From: CADEFF01 sp964569315
GTDB lineage: Bacteria > Pseudomonadota > Alphaproteobacteria > Dongiales > Dongiaceae
Length of the DNA stretch: 48,350 nt
Direction of reading: 5' to 3'
Assembly (NCBI GenBank): GCA_964569315.1
Contig: CAZMUZ010000016.1
Location: 1 to 48,350 of the forward strand
The position numbers and the translations under genes were made by a program. A model generated the notes under the pieces. It had not been told where the DNA came from and did no database searches. It saw nothing but the letters and a program-made list of their open reading frames with translations. Every line of letters begins with the position of its first letter. The first letter of the stretch is position 1. Shown here piece after piece: positions 1 to 13,724 of this stretch.

Positions 1-516
1 CGCGAGATGGCGCAAGAGCTCGGCCTGCCCACGATGGCGGGGCTCGCGGAAGGCTTCCGCGATTCCATCGAAGGGTGGCCCGCCTTCCCGGACTCGGTCG
101 CGGCGCTCAAGCGGCTCAAGGCGCGCTACCGCCTGATGGCGATGACCAACGCGCAGCGCTGGGCGCTTACGCCTATGGCGAAGACGCTGGGCGACCCTTT
201 CGACGACAGCGTCACCGTGGACGAGGCGCTCTGCGAGAAGCCCGATCCGAAGTTCTTCGCCTTCGCGCGCGGGCGGCTCAGCGTCGCCGGCCACCGGCCG
301 GGCGACATCCTGCTCGGGGACATCCTGCATGTCGCGCAGAGCCAGCATCACGACATCGGCGTCGCGAAATCGCTCGGCTACAAGACATGCTGGATCCAGC
401 GCCGCAAGACCCTCGGCGGGTGGGGCGGCTCGCCTGTACCGGCCGAGGTCGCAGAGCCCGACTGGCATTTCGCGACGCTCGCAGAGCTGGCCGATGCGGT
501 GGACGCGGCAGGTTAG
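1..516 (+). CDS. HAD-superfamily hydrolase, 5' end cut by window edge
   Basis: This is a cytoplasmic hydrolase of the haloacid dehalogenase superfamily. The frame is open from base 1, so the ATG at 7 may be internal. Counting from that ATG, the 169 visible residues contain motif II (T47-N48 in 'AMTNAQ'), the motif III lysine (K78 in 'EKPDPKFF') and a motif IV region near residues 107-124 ('LHVAQSQHHDIGVAK'), which resembles the type II haloacid dehalogenase group. The nucleophilic DxD motif I is not visible and must lie left of the window. A tRNA-Lys gene follows on the other strand. The superfamily is clear; the substrate is unknown, and a phosphatase is as likely as a dehalogenase. Confidence 0.82.
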   Translation, partial: REMAQELGLPTMAGLAEGFRDSIEGWPAFPDSVAALKRLKARYRLMAMTNAQRWALTPMAKTLGDPFDDSVTVDEALCEKPDPKFFAFARGRLSVAGHRPGDILLGDILHVAQSQHHDIGVAKSLGYKTCWIQRRKTLGGWGGSPVPAEVAEPDWHFATLAELADAVDAAG

Positions 517-588
517 CGAAAGCGCGGGCGACGGCCGGGAGGGGCGCCTTCGAGCCGGAACGCGCTGCGACATGGCGCTTCGGATCGT

Positions 589-663
589 TGGCGAGCCCGG
601 AGGGGATCGAACCCTCGACCCTCTGATTAAAAGTCAGATGCTCTACCGCTGAGCTACGGGCTC
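589..663 (-). tRNA. tRNA-Lys (anticodon TTT)
   Basis: On the minus strand the sequence folds into a complete cloverleaf. The 7-bp acceptor stem is GAGCCCG/CGGGCTC. The D arm is GCTC/GAGC with a short 7-nt loop. The anticodon stem TCTGA/TCAGA encloses loop CTTTTAA, giving anticodon TTT. The T arm GAGGG/CCCTC carries loop TTCGATC. The 3' CCA is encoded at 589-591 (TGG on the plus strand). The total is 75 nt. TTT can read both lysine codons through wobble. Confidence 0.97.
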
Positions 664-824
664 TCTCGTGGCGAAGATACGCCTGCCGGGCGAGGGTCTA
701 GCATGGCGGCCGGCCGCTGCAAACCCGGCTCGACGAACCCTCGCCGGGGACCGTTCCGACGCCGTTTTCCGCGGTTGTCGCGGGCTTGCCGCGCGGCCGC
801 ACGGGGTCCGGCGCCCTGGCCCGC

Positions 825-1712
825 TCAGATCGCGAGCTCGATCCAGTAGGGCTGGTGGTCCGAGCCCTCGGCCGCGCCATCGACCCAGGCGCGCGTCACG
901 GCGCCGGCGAGGCCGCCGCTGACGAAGCCGTAATCGATGCGGATGGCCTCGGGGATCGGGTAGGCGGCCGAGGGCGGGAAGGTGGCACCCGGCCCGCCAT
1001 CGCCCGCGAGCAGCCAGCTATCGCTGAGCGACAGGCGATAGAAGGCGCGGCCATGGAGCGCCGGCTCGTCGGCGACCAGCGCGCGATATTCGGGCGTGCC
1101 GGGCCGGGCGTTGAAATCGCCCAGCATGACGGTATCGGTCGGCGACGGCGGCGGCGTCTCGCCGGCCGACCAGTCCACGCCGGCAAGCCCCACCTCGCCG
1201 CTCCAGGCGCCGCCCTCGTTCGCCGTGGCGCGCCAGAGCCGCATCAGCGCCTCGGCCTGCAGCCGCCGCTCCTCGGAGCCGTGCGAGGAGAGATGCACCG
1301 AGTAGACCCGCAACGGCCGGCCCGGCGCCTCGATCACGCCCTCGAGCGCGCCCATCTGGAAGCCGAGCCCGTTGACATTGTCGAGCTTCGGCAGCGGAAA
1401 GACACGGGCCGAGCGGATCGGCCAGCGGGCGAGCAGCATGGTGCCGTGCTGCCGGCGGCGGTTCTCGATCCGGCCGTCGGGCCCGCGGCGGCTCGCATCG
1501 ACGTCGAAGAAGGGCCCATAGACCCAGTAATAATCGGGCAGCAGCGCGGCGATCTCGGCCGGCTGGTCCGCCATGCCGCTCTTCGGCCAGTTCCGCTCGA
1601 CTTCCTGGAGCGCGACGATATCGGCGCCCGCCACGGCGCGGATGGCGCGGGCAAGGTCGAGCCGCCTGTCGCGGCCGACGCCATATTGAATGTTGTAGCC
1701 GACGAGACGCAT
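825..1712 (-). CDS. Endonuclease/exonuclease/phosphatase-fold hydrolase
   Basis: This 295-residue protein belongs to the metal-dependent EEP fold (DNase I, exonuclease III, sphingomyelinase and inositol phosphatase relatives). Its signature pieces are in order: N7 in 'GYNIQYG', E37 in 'LQEVE', a mid-protein 'VYSVHLSSH', then 'MLGDFNARPGTPEY' and a C-terminal 'GSDHQPYW', the usual Asn, Glu, His, Asp-Asn and Asp-His residues. There is no signal peptide, so it is probably cytoplasmic. It starts 33 bp after the Rieske gene on the same strand and may be co-transcribed with it. The substrate (nucleic acid, phospholipid or small phosphodiester) cannot be told from sequence. Confidence 0.88.
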   Translation of the reverse strand: MRLVGYNIQYGVGRDRRLDLARAIRAVAGADIVALQEVERNWPKSGMADQPAEIAALLPDYYWVYGPFFDVDASRRGPDGRIENRRRQHGTMLLARWPIRSARVFPLPKLDNVNGLGFQMGALEGVIEAPGRPLRVYSVHLSSHGSEERRLQAEALMRLWRATANEGGAWSGEVGLAGVDWSAGETPPPSPTDTVMLGDFNARPGTPEYRALVADEPALHGRAFYRLSLSDSWLLAGDGGPGATFPPSAAYPIPEAIRIDYGFVSGGLAGAVTRAWVDGAAEGSDHQPYWIELAI

Positions 1713-1745
1713 CGCTTGCCCTTGTCCGCCGGCCGGCCCCTTGCC

Positions 1746-3065
1746 TCAGCGCCGCTTCGCGGGCCGCTTGCCGCCTGCGGGCCGATGCGCGGGCGCGCGT
1801 TTTGTGCCGAGTGCCGCCGCGCGGCGCCTGGCGGCGCCGTCTGCCGGCGTCTTCGCCGCTGGCCGTTTCGCCGGGCGGCGCGCGCCCGGAGCCGCCCCCC
1901 GCAGCGTCTCCACCACCAGCTTCTGGAAGTGATGGATCGCGCCTTCCCAATAGGGCGAGAAGCGGGTCGGGAAATCGAGGCGGTCGCGGGTCGCGAGATT
2001 GGACTGAACGCCCCGGTTGAACGGAATGTCCTGCTCCGCCACGAAGGCGAGATTGTCCATCATCGCCTGGCGGTGCTGCGCATGGGCAGGATCGGTCGCG
2101 GCCTCGCCCACGAAATAATGGTCGAAGACGAGCCGGGTGCGGTCGTGCCCGTCCGGCATCATCAGGCCCAGCATCACCGTGTCGGCGCGCAGCGCGATGA
2201 GCCCGACCGGGAAGAGATTGATGATGAAATAGCGGTCCGGCTCCGCCGGCGGCGCGATCGGCATCCGCGGCATGGCGGCCATCAGCCGCGCGATCTTCGG
2301 CCCCTGCCCGGCTGGATATTCGAACCGTCCCGAGATGGCGGCGAAGCAGCCCTCGCCGACATCGACGCGGCCGTTGCGGACGGCCACACCCTGCATCAGC
2401 TCCGGATGGCCCCAGGGGAGATGGTAGTCCTCGATGGCGCCCTCGACGGCGATCTTCCAGTTGCTCGGATAGGCGCCTTCCCAGTGGCCGGCATGGCGCA
2501 TGACCGAGAGGTCGTAGCCGGCGACGAATTCGTCGAACGGGCGGATATAGTCCGCGAAGGCGGGCGCCTTGCCGTCGATATTGACGAAGAGATAGTCGTG
2601 CCATTGGGCGAGCCGCACGGCTTTCAGACCGAGCTCGGCATTGTCGAAGCCTTCCGCCGTCTTCACCCGGTCGCCGCCGAGATCCGGCGTCGCCACGAGC
2701 CGGCCCGCGAGATCGTAGGTCCAGCTATGCCAGGGGCAGCGCAAGGTGCTGCGGCCTCGGCAGGGCTCGCTCAGCAGCCGCATGCCGCGATGGCGGCAGA
2801 CATTGTGAAAGGCGGCGACGCTGCCGTCCCGCTGGCGCACCAGCATCAGGGGCCAGCCGGCGAGATCGACGGGCATGGCGTCGCCGGCCTCGGGGATCCG
2901 GCTCGCGACCCCGACCGCGCACCAGGCGTGCGGGAAAAGCCGCTCCTGCTCCAGCCGATAGAACTCGGCGCCGAAGGCGCGGGCCGGCAGCCCCTCGGCA
3001 AGGGCGGTCGGACGGAACAGGGCTTCGATTTCGCGGTCGGAGACGAAGTCGCGGAGCTCGGTCAT
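1746..3065 (-). CDS. Rieske non-heme iron oxygenase, large subunit
   Basis: This is the alpha subunit of an aromatic-ring or N-demethylating Rieske oxygenase, 439 residues. The Rieske [2Fe-2S] ligands are C90-x-H92 and C110-x2-H113. The mononuclear iron site follows in 'EGAIEDYHLPWGH', with H215 and H220 as ligands and the bridging acidic residue D213. The catalytic domain ends near residue 389. The last 50 residues (390-439) are almost wholly Arg, Lys, Ala and Pro, which is not part of the family fold. No ferredoxin or reductase gene is adjacent, so electrons must come from elsewhere. Family members demethylate betaines and carnitine or hydroxylate aromatics; the substrate here is unknown. 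Confidence 0.92.
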   Translation of the reverse strand: MTELRDFVSDREIEALFRPTALAEGLPARAFGAEFYRLEQERLFPHAWCAVGVASRIPEAGDAMPVDLAGWPLMLVRQRDGSVAAFHNVCRHRGMRLLSEPCRGRSTLRCPWHSWTYDLAGRLVATPDLGGDRVKTAEGFDNAELGLKAVRLAQWHDYLFVNIDGKAPAFADYIRPFDEFVAGYDLSVMRHAGHWEGAYPSNWKIAVEGAIEDYHLPWGHPELMQGVAVRNGRVDVGEGCFAAISGRFEYPAGQGPKIARLMAAMPRMPIAPPAEPDRYFIINLFPVGLIALRADTVMLGLMMPDGHDRTRLVFDHYFVGEAATDPAHAQHRQAMMDNLAFVAEQDIPFNRGVQSNLATRDRLDFPTRFSPYWEGAIHHFQKLVVETLRGAAPGARRPAKRPAAKTPADGAARRRAAALGTKRAPAHRPAGGKRPAKRR

Positions 3066-3229
3066 GGCGCAATTCCCTTAGCGGCAATCGGAAAGCGCGG
3101 CCATGATTTCGGATCGGGGCGTCAGCGTCAATGCGAACGGCCGGCGGGGCGAACAGCCGGCCGGGTGGCCGGCGGGGCGAACGACCGCAAACGGCCGGGC
3201 GGACTCGCGCGGACCGGGAAACGCGACGC

Positions 3230-3808
3230 CTAGCGGGTCCTGGATGCGCGCTTCTTGCCCTTGCTCGTGCTCTTGCTCGCGCTCTTGTCCTGACTCCGGC
3301 CCGGGCCGATGCCGAGCTTCTTCTGCAGGAAGGCGGCGACGCGCGGGCTGACGAAATGCCGGATGTCGCCGCCGAACTGCCCGATCTCCTTCACGAAGCG
3401 CGAGGAGATGAACTGATGGCGGTCGGAGGCCATGAGGAACACGGTCTCGATCTCCGGATTGAGCCGGGCGTTCATGCCCGCCATCTGGAACTCGTACTCG
3501 AAATCCGACACCGCCCGGAGGCCGCGCATGATCATGCCGGCGCCGTTCCTTTCGGCGAACTCCATCAGCAGGCAGTCGAAAGGCACCACCGAGATATGCT
3601 TCGGCAAGCCGTTCTCGAGCGCGGCGATCTCCTGCTCCACGAGATGCACGCGATCCTTGAGGTTGAGCAGCGGCCCCTTGCCGGCATTGGCCGACACACC
3701 GACCACTAGACGGTCCGTGACGCGCGCGGCGCGACGGATGATGTCGATATGGCCGTTGGTGATCGGATCGAACGTTCCCGGATAGACCGCAATGCGTTGC
3801 TTCGCCAT
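3230..3808 (-). CDS. coaD: Phosphopantetheine adenylyltransferase
   Basis: CoaD transfers AMP to 4'-phosphopantetheine, the fourth step of coenzyme A synthesis, in the cytoplasm. The start chosen gives 'MAKQRIAVYPGTFDPITNGH', with the nucleotidyltransferase T-x-G-H motif at residues 17-20, the 'MRGLR' loop and the C-terminal 'ISSRFVKEI' motif. An upstream in-frame extension is rejected because it runs into gyrA. The gene begins 4 bp after the gyrA stop, so the two are probably co-transcribed. At 192 residues it is some 25 longer than usual; the excess is a Lys/Ser/Arg-rich C-terminal tail beginning near residue 168. Confidence 0.95.
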   Translation of the reverse strand: MAKQRIAVYPGTFDPITNGHIDIIRRAARVTDRLVVGVSANAGKGPLLNLKDRVHLVEQEIAALENGLPKHISVVPFDCLLMEFAERNGAGMIMRGLRAVSDFEYEFQMAGMNARLNPEIETVFLMASDRHQFISSRFVKEIGQFGGDIRHFVSPRVAAFLQKKLGIGPGRSQDKSASKSTSKGKKRASRTR

Positions 3809-3812
3809 CGTT

Positions 3813-6635
<2,823 letters not shown>

Positions 6636-6699
6636 GAAATTTTTGCTTTACAGATCAAAGGATTGTGGGTCGGCCACTGGAGTCGATTCTGCAAGCCTT

Positions 6700-6728
6700 T
6701 CTATAGCAGATTTCGCATCTGCGAACAA
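6700..6728 (-). promoter_or_regulatory. Probable gyrA promoter with a dyad filling the spacer
   Basis: Read on the minus strand, TTGTTC (-35) and TATAGA (-10) are separated by exactly 17 bp. The start point would be near 6692, giving a leader of about 57 nt to the gyrA ATG. The whole spacer (6706-6722) is a perfect inverted repeat, GCAGAT-N5-ATCTGC. A protein bound there would block polymerase. The hexamers are a moderate match; the geometry is what supports the call. Confidence 0.55.
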
Positions 6729-6875
6729 CCGCGGAACGGCCCGGAATCGGCCCCCCGTCGGGCCGGATTCCGGGCCCCCCGAACGCGTAAAACTGGCCCA
6801 AGGTGCCTATCCATAAGGACGGTGAAGCGGCCGGCTCAGGCTATTCTGAAGGACCTGGAATGGAGATTCTGGCGC

Positions 6876-7406
6876 ATGGCGAAGCTCTTTTTCGGATTGA
6901 ACCAATCCCTGGACGGCTACGTCGGCCACCAGGAATTTGCGTCCGGTCCCGCGCTCTTTCGTCACTTCACCGAGCTGGTGCGCGGCCTGAGCGGCAGTCT
7001 GTACGGTCGCCGCATGTACGAGGTCATGCGTTACTGGGACGAAGACCGCCCCGAGTGGGACGCGGCGCGACGCGACTTCGCGGCGGCGTGGCGGAAGCAA
7101 CCGAAGTGGGTGGTGTCGCGAACCTTGAAGTCGGTCGGCCCCAACGCCACGCTTGTCGAGGATGACATCGAGGCGGCGATAGGCGGGCTAAAGGCTCAGC
7201 TTGTCGGGGAGATTCAGGTTGGCGGACCAGACCTGGCACGAAGCCTGACCGACCTTGGTCTTATCGATGAGTATCGACTCTACATCCATCCCGTCGTGCT
7301 TGGTCGCGGCAAGCCATTCTTCGCCGGCCCCCGGCCGCCGCTCCGCCTTGTGGCCAACGATTTGATCGGCGAGGACGTGATCAGGTTGACATATGTTCCT
7401 GCTTAA
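6876..7406 (+). CDS. Dihydrofolate reductase-like (RibD C-terminal domain) protein
   Basis: This is a 176-residue NADPH-dependent reductase-like protein of the RibD C-terminal/DHFR superfamily. It opens with the family's 'LFFGLNQSLDGYV', has 'SLYGRRMYEVMRYW' near residue 50, the 'IQVGGPDLARSL' dinucleotide loop and the 'EYRLYIHPVVLGRGKPFF' segment. A GGAG 10 bp upstream supports the start at 6876. It stands alone: gyrA is divergent and the next gene runs convergently. Its codon choice (many CTT, GGT, GAT and GTT codons) is less GC-biased than its neighbours, which suggests recent acquisition. Members of this family are rarely true folate reductases; the substrate is unknown. Confidence 0.85.
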   Translation: MAKLFFGLNQSLDGYVGHQEFASGPALFRHFTELVRGLSGSLYGRRMYEVMRYWDEDRPEWDAARRDFAAAWRKQPKWVVSRTLKSVGPNATLVEDDIEAAIGGLKAQLVGEIQVGGPDLARSLTDLGLIDEYRLYIHPVVLGRGKPFFAGPRPPLRLVANDLIGEDVIRLTYVPA

Positions 7407-7520
7407 TCACGCAACGCGCGCCCGACGGATCGCGCCGACGCGTCAGGTCCGCTTTGGGTCGAACGCGGTCATTTCCATCATGCCCGGACCCCGACACCGG
7501 CTGGCATATGAGCGCACGAC

Positions 7521-8639
7521 CTAGTTCAACCCCGCCTTCACCTGATCGACGAGCTCGATATAGCGGCTGCGATAGGGCTCGTCCGGCTCCTCGCTGACCG
7601 AGGCCGAGGAGAAGCTCGACTGCGGATTGTCGTAGCCGAGCGAGGCTAGTACCTCCTTCGGCACGAGCTCATAGGCCTTGCTGTTGGAATGGCCGTAGCC
7701 CTGATATTCGAGGAGGTAGGCGCCGGCTTCCGGCGAGATCATCGCGTCGATGAAATCGTAGGCCGCCTGCTCGTCGCCGTCGCCCGGGCAGCGTACCAGG
7801 CCGCAGACCCAGGTGATGGTGCCTTCCTTCGGCGTCATGTAGACGACCGGCAGGCCCTGGTCGCGCAGCACCTTGACCGACCCGTTCCAGGAGAAGGCGG
7901 CCGCCACCTCGCCCGACGCCATCGCCTGCTCCATCTGGGTGGTGTCGTCCCAGTAGAAGCGCAGCAGGTCGCGCTGCTTCGCCATCAGCCGGGAGATTTC
8001 GGCAAGCTGCGCCTCGGAGAGGTGCGTGTAGTCGTCATAGATGCCGAGCACCCGTGCCGCGATCTCGACCGGCATGGTGTCGGCGTTGTACATCGCCAGC
8101 CGGCCCTTGTATTTCTCGTTGTAGAGAAGCGACCAGGAGGGATCCGCCACGTCGGCAGGATCGACCATATCGGTCCGGTAGAGGATCGAGCAGCTTCCGC
8201 AATCGAACGGCACGAACCAGCTTTGCCCGTTCTCATGGGCATGCGGCACGTTCCGCAGGTTCGGCCAGAGATCCTCGTAGTTCGGCAGGCGCGCGGTATC
8301 GATCGGCAGCAGCATCTCGGCCTTCTGCCAGCGCTTGAGGCTCGTGCTGCAGGGATGCACCACGTCCGCCTTGTAACCGGTCTGGAGCTTCTGCAGGGCC
8401 TCGTTGATGGTGCCGAAGAAGCCGAAATTCGGCGACGCGCCGTATTTCTTCACATAGTCCGGATGCAGCTCCGGCAGCTCATAGCCGGCCCATTCATAGA
8501 CCGTCAGCGCCGGCGCCGCCTGTGCGCCCCGTGCGGAGAAGCCGGCCATGGCGAGCCCCATGGCACCGAGCGCCTTGCCGAACTCGCGCCGATCGAGCCG
8601 GCCCGTGAGAGCCAGCTCGGCGATCCGCTTGCCGTCCAT
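7521..8639 (-). CDS. Tat-exported ABC solute-binding protein (spermidine/putrescine type), copy 1
   Basis: This is a periplasmic binding protein of the PotD/PotF family, 372 residues. The N-terminus carries a twin-arginine signal, R17-R18 in 'DRREFGKALGAMG', followed by a hydrophobic stretch and cleavage around 'GAQAAPA'. The ATG at 8639 is chosen because AAGGA lies 8 nt before it; an upstream in-frame ATG at 8660 overlaps that ribosome site. The mature protein has the two-lobe pattern with 'NEKYKGRLAMYNADTMPVEIAA'-like hinge sequence and 'FSWNGSVKVLRD'. By eye it is about 60% identical to the next gene. No permease or ATPase gene adjoins it, so it may use a remote transporter. Confidence 0.9.
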   Translation of the reverse strand: MDGKRIAELALTGRLDRREFGKALGAMGLAMAGFSARGAQAAPALTVYEWAGYELPELHPDYVKKYGASPNFGFFGTINEALQKLQTGYKADVVHPCSTSLKRWQKAEMLLPIDTARLPNYEDLWPNLRNVPHAHENGQSWFVPFDCGSCSILYRTDMVDPADVADPSWSLLYNEKYKGRLAMYNADTMPVEIAARVLGIYDDYTHLSEAQLAEISRLMAKQRDLLRFYWDDTTQMEQAMASGEVAAAFSWNGSVKVLRDQGLPVVYMTPKEGTITWVCGLVRCPGDGDEQAAYDFIDAMISPEAGAYLLEYQGYGHSNSKAYELVPKEVLASLGYDNPQSSFSSASVSEEPDEPYRSRYIELVDQVKAGLN

Positions 8640-8700
8640 CGAGTCTATCCTTCGTGTCATGGTCCCGCGGGCGGTCTCCGGCCCGCGCGGTATCGGGTCC

Positions 8701-8727
8701 GCCGGCGGCTATCCCTCGGCCGCCGGC
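8701..8727 (-). other. Intercistronic hairpin between the two binding-protein genes
   Basis: GCCGGCGGC and GCCGCCGGC form a perfect 9-bp stem with a 9-nt loop in the 102-bp gap between the paralogous binding-protein genes. There is no following T-run on the minus strand. It could stabilise the upstream message or act as a weak attenuator. Confidence 0.5.
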
Positions 8728-8741
8728 AGGCCCGCAAAAGT

Positions 8742-9866
8742 TCAGTTCGTTCCCGCCTTCACATTGGCCACCAGCTCGATATAGCGCGCGCGATAGGGAT
8801 CCTCGGCCTCGTCCGATACCGCCGTGGTGGCGAAGGTCGCCTCCGGATCGGAATAGCCGAGCGACGCCAGCACCTCTTTCGACACCAATTCGTAGGACTT
8901 GCGGTTCGAGTGGCCGAAGCCCTGCTCGCTGATGAGAAAGGCGCCAGCCTCGGGGGAGATCATCGAATCCATGAAGTCGTAGGCCGCCTGCTCGTCACCC
9001 GGCGCGTCGGCGCCGCGCACGAAACCGCAGACCCAGATCAGGATACCTTCCTTCGGCACCATGTAATCGACCGGGATGCCCTGATCTCTCAGTACTTTCA
9101 CCGAGCCGTTCCAGGCATAGGCCGCAACCAGCTCGCCGGACGCCAGGCCTTGTTCCACTTGCGTCTGATCGTCCCAATAAAAGCGCAGCAGGTCCCGCTG
9201 CTTCGACAGCAGCGCCTGCACTTCCTTGAGCTGATCCTCGTTGAGATGCAGATAGTCGTCATACATGCCGAGGATGCGGGCGGCGATCTCCACCATCGTC
9301 GTATCGGTGTTGTACATGGAGAGGCGGCCCTTGTATTTCTCGTTGAAGAGCAGCGTCCAAGAGGGATCCTTCACGTCTTCCGGATCGACGAGATCGGTAC
9401 GGTACAGCACCGAGGAATTGCCACAGTCGAACGGAACGAACCATTCCTTGCCTTCGAACTGAGCCTGCGGAATGACCTGGAACTTCGGCCAGATGTCGGG
9501 CCAGTTCGAGAGCCGCGAGACGTCGATCGGCTGGATCACGCCGGCGTCGCGCCAGCGCTTCAGGTTGTAGCTGCAGGGATGGATGATATCGACCTTGTAG
9601 CCGCCGACGAGCTTCTGCAGCGCTTCTTCCTCGCTGCCGAAAAAGGCGAACTCCGGCGATGCGCCGTATTTCTCGATATATTGCGGATGCAGCTCGGGCA
9701 CGTCATAGCCGGCCCAGCCATACATCGTCAGCGACGGGGCCGCCGAGGCGATCCGGGGCGCGAGGGTCGCCGCCATCGACAGGCCCATGGCGCCGAGCGC
9801 CTTGTTGAATTCCCGCCGGCCGATCCGACCGGCCATGAACCGTTCGGCGATTTCCTTGCCATCCAT
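8742..9866 (-). CDS. Tat-exported ABC solute-binding protein (spermidine/putrescine type), copy 2
   Basis: This 374-residue paralogue of the next gene down has the same architecture: twin-arginine signal (R17-R18 in 'GRREFNKALGAMGLS'), cleavage near 'RIASAAPS', and two lobes. The ATG at 9866 lies 7 nt after GGGAG, whereas the ATG at 9872 is only one base from it, so 9866 is preferred. The start 'MDGKEIAERFMAGRIGRREF' matches that of copy 1, which supports both choices. Strongly conserved blocks include 'WFVPFDCG', 'YDDY.HL', 'KQRDLLRFYWDD' and 'EQAAYDF'. It lies downstream of ssb on the same strand with 185 bp between. The ligand is probably a polyamine or similar cation, by family only. Confidence 0.9.
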   Translation of the reverse strand: MDGKEIAERFMAGRIGRREFNKALGAMGLSMAATLAPRIASAAPSLTMYGWAGYDVPELHPQYIEKYGASPEFAFFGSEEEALQKLVGGYKVDIIHPCSYNLKRWRDAGVIQPIDVSRLSNWPDIWPKFQVIPQAQFEGKEWFVPFDCGNSSVLYRTDLVDPEDVKDPSWTLLFNEKYKGRLSMYNTDTTMVEIAARILGMYDDYLHLNEDQLKEVQALLSKQRDLLRFYWDDQTQVEQGLASGELVAAYAWNGSVKVLRDQGIPVDYMVPKEGILIWVCGFVRGADAPGDEQAAYDFMDSMISPEAGAFLISEQGFGHSNRKSYELVSKEVLASLGYSDPEATFATTAVSDEAEDPYRARYIELVANVKAGTN

Positions 9867-10051
9867 CAGCATTCTCCCTGTAAGGCCTGTACTGCTTTTC
9901 TTCCGCTCGCGCTTCGGGCTCTCGAACTCGGGCGCAACCGCGCGCCGGATCGTCGCCGACCCCTGGCGGGCGCGAGAATGATGCACCCCGCCGAGGAGGT
10001 CCGGCAAGCCGGGGCGGAGACGATCCGGGGCCGGCCTAGAACGGGCCGAGC

Positions 10052-10540
10052 CTAGAACGGAATGTCGTCGTCGAGATCGCTGCCGGCGGGCGCCGGCGCC
10101 CGGCCGCCGGAGGATCGGCCGCCCCCGGAATAGCCGCCTTCCTCGGGTTCGCCGGAAGGCGCATCGCCGCTACCGCCTCCGCCCCCGCCGCGGCCATCGA
10201 GCATGGTGAGCTCGCCACGATAGCGCTGCAGCACCACTTCCGTCGTGTATTTCTCCTGGCCGCTCTGGTCGGTCCACTTGCGGGTCTGGAGCTGGCCCTC
10301 CAAATAGACCTTCGCGCCCTTGCGGAGATATTTCTCGATCACCTCCACCAGCCGGTCGTTGAAGACCACGACGCGGTGCCACTCGGTGCGCTCCTTGCGC
10401 TCGCCGGAGTTCTTGTCGCGCCAGGACTCGGACGTCGCCACGGAGAGGTTCGCCACCCGGGTCCCGTCCTGCGTCGAACGGATCTCCGGATCGCGCCCCA
10501 GATTGCCCACGAGAATGACCTTGTTGACGCTGCCTGCCAT
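10052..10540 (-). CDS. ssb: Single-stranded DNA-binding protein
   Basis: SSB coats single-stranded DNA in replication, recombination and repair and recruits partner proteins through its C-terminal tip. The 162-residue protein has the OB fold in its first 110 residues ('NKVILVGNLGRDPEIR', 'WHRVVVFNDRL', 'KVYLEGQLQTRKW'), then a Gly/Ser-rich linker and the conserved acidic tip 'DLDDDIPF'. It is divergent from uvrA with 222 bp between the starts, as in many proteobacteria. The last codons and stop have a short copy just downstream (10034-10060), which does not change the protein. Confidence 0.98.
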   Translation of the reverse strand: MAGSVNKVILVGNLGRDPEIRSTQDGTRVANLSVATSESWRDKNSGERKERTEWHRVVVFNDRLVEVIEKYLRKGAKVYLEGQLQTRKWTDQSGQEKYTTEVVLQRYRGELTMLDGRGGGGGGSGDAPSGEPEEGGYSGGGRSSGGRAPAPAGSDLDDDIPF

Positions 10541-10762
10541 CGAATGTCGTCCCTCGCTCCCAACGCCGCCGCGCGGCGAAATCGCGGCGCGGTCCCTGGC
10601 GATATTCGGGCAACTCTACACGGGATTGCGGGGTGCCGGCCATGCGGATTTGACGACCCGCCCCGCCCGGCGCGAGGACAGTTCGGAGTCGCCTGCCAGC
10701 CGCCCCGCCAGTATGATCGGCGGCGCTCCCCAAACCCCGACATTCGAGAGCCGATTCCGCCC

Positions 10763-13657
<2,895 letters not shown>

Positions 13658-13724
13658 GCTGCGATCCGCCGCCTCGTCGGCAAAAATCCCGATCCCGAAA
13701 CCCTCAACCGATCGGTTCCCCGCG

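Noticed and set aside
786..3233. An 815-codon plus-strand open frame opposite the EEP and Rieske genes
   Set aside because: Shadow frame; no motif, and both minus-strand genes have intact active sites.
7689..10055. A 788-codon plus-strand open frame opposite the two binding-protein genes, with an apparent internal repeat
   Set aside because: The repeat is only the antisense image of the two paralogous binding proteins.
10034..10060. Direct repeat of about 11 bp (GCCTAGAACGG) at the end of ssb
   Set aside because: A short duplication of the stop region; too small and isolated to be an attachment site or mobile-element mark.
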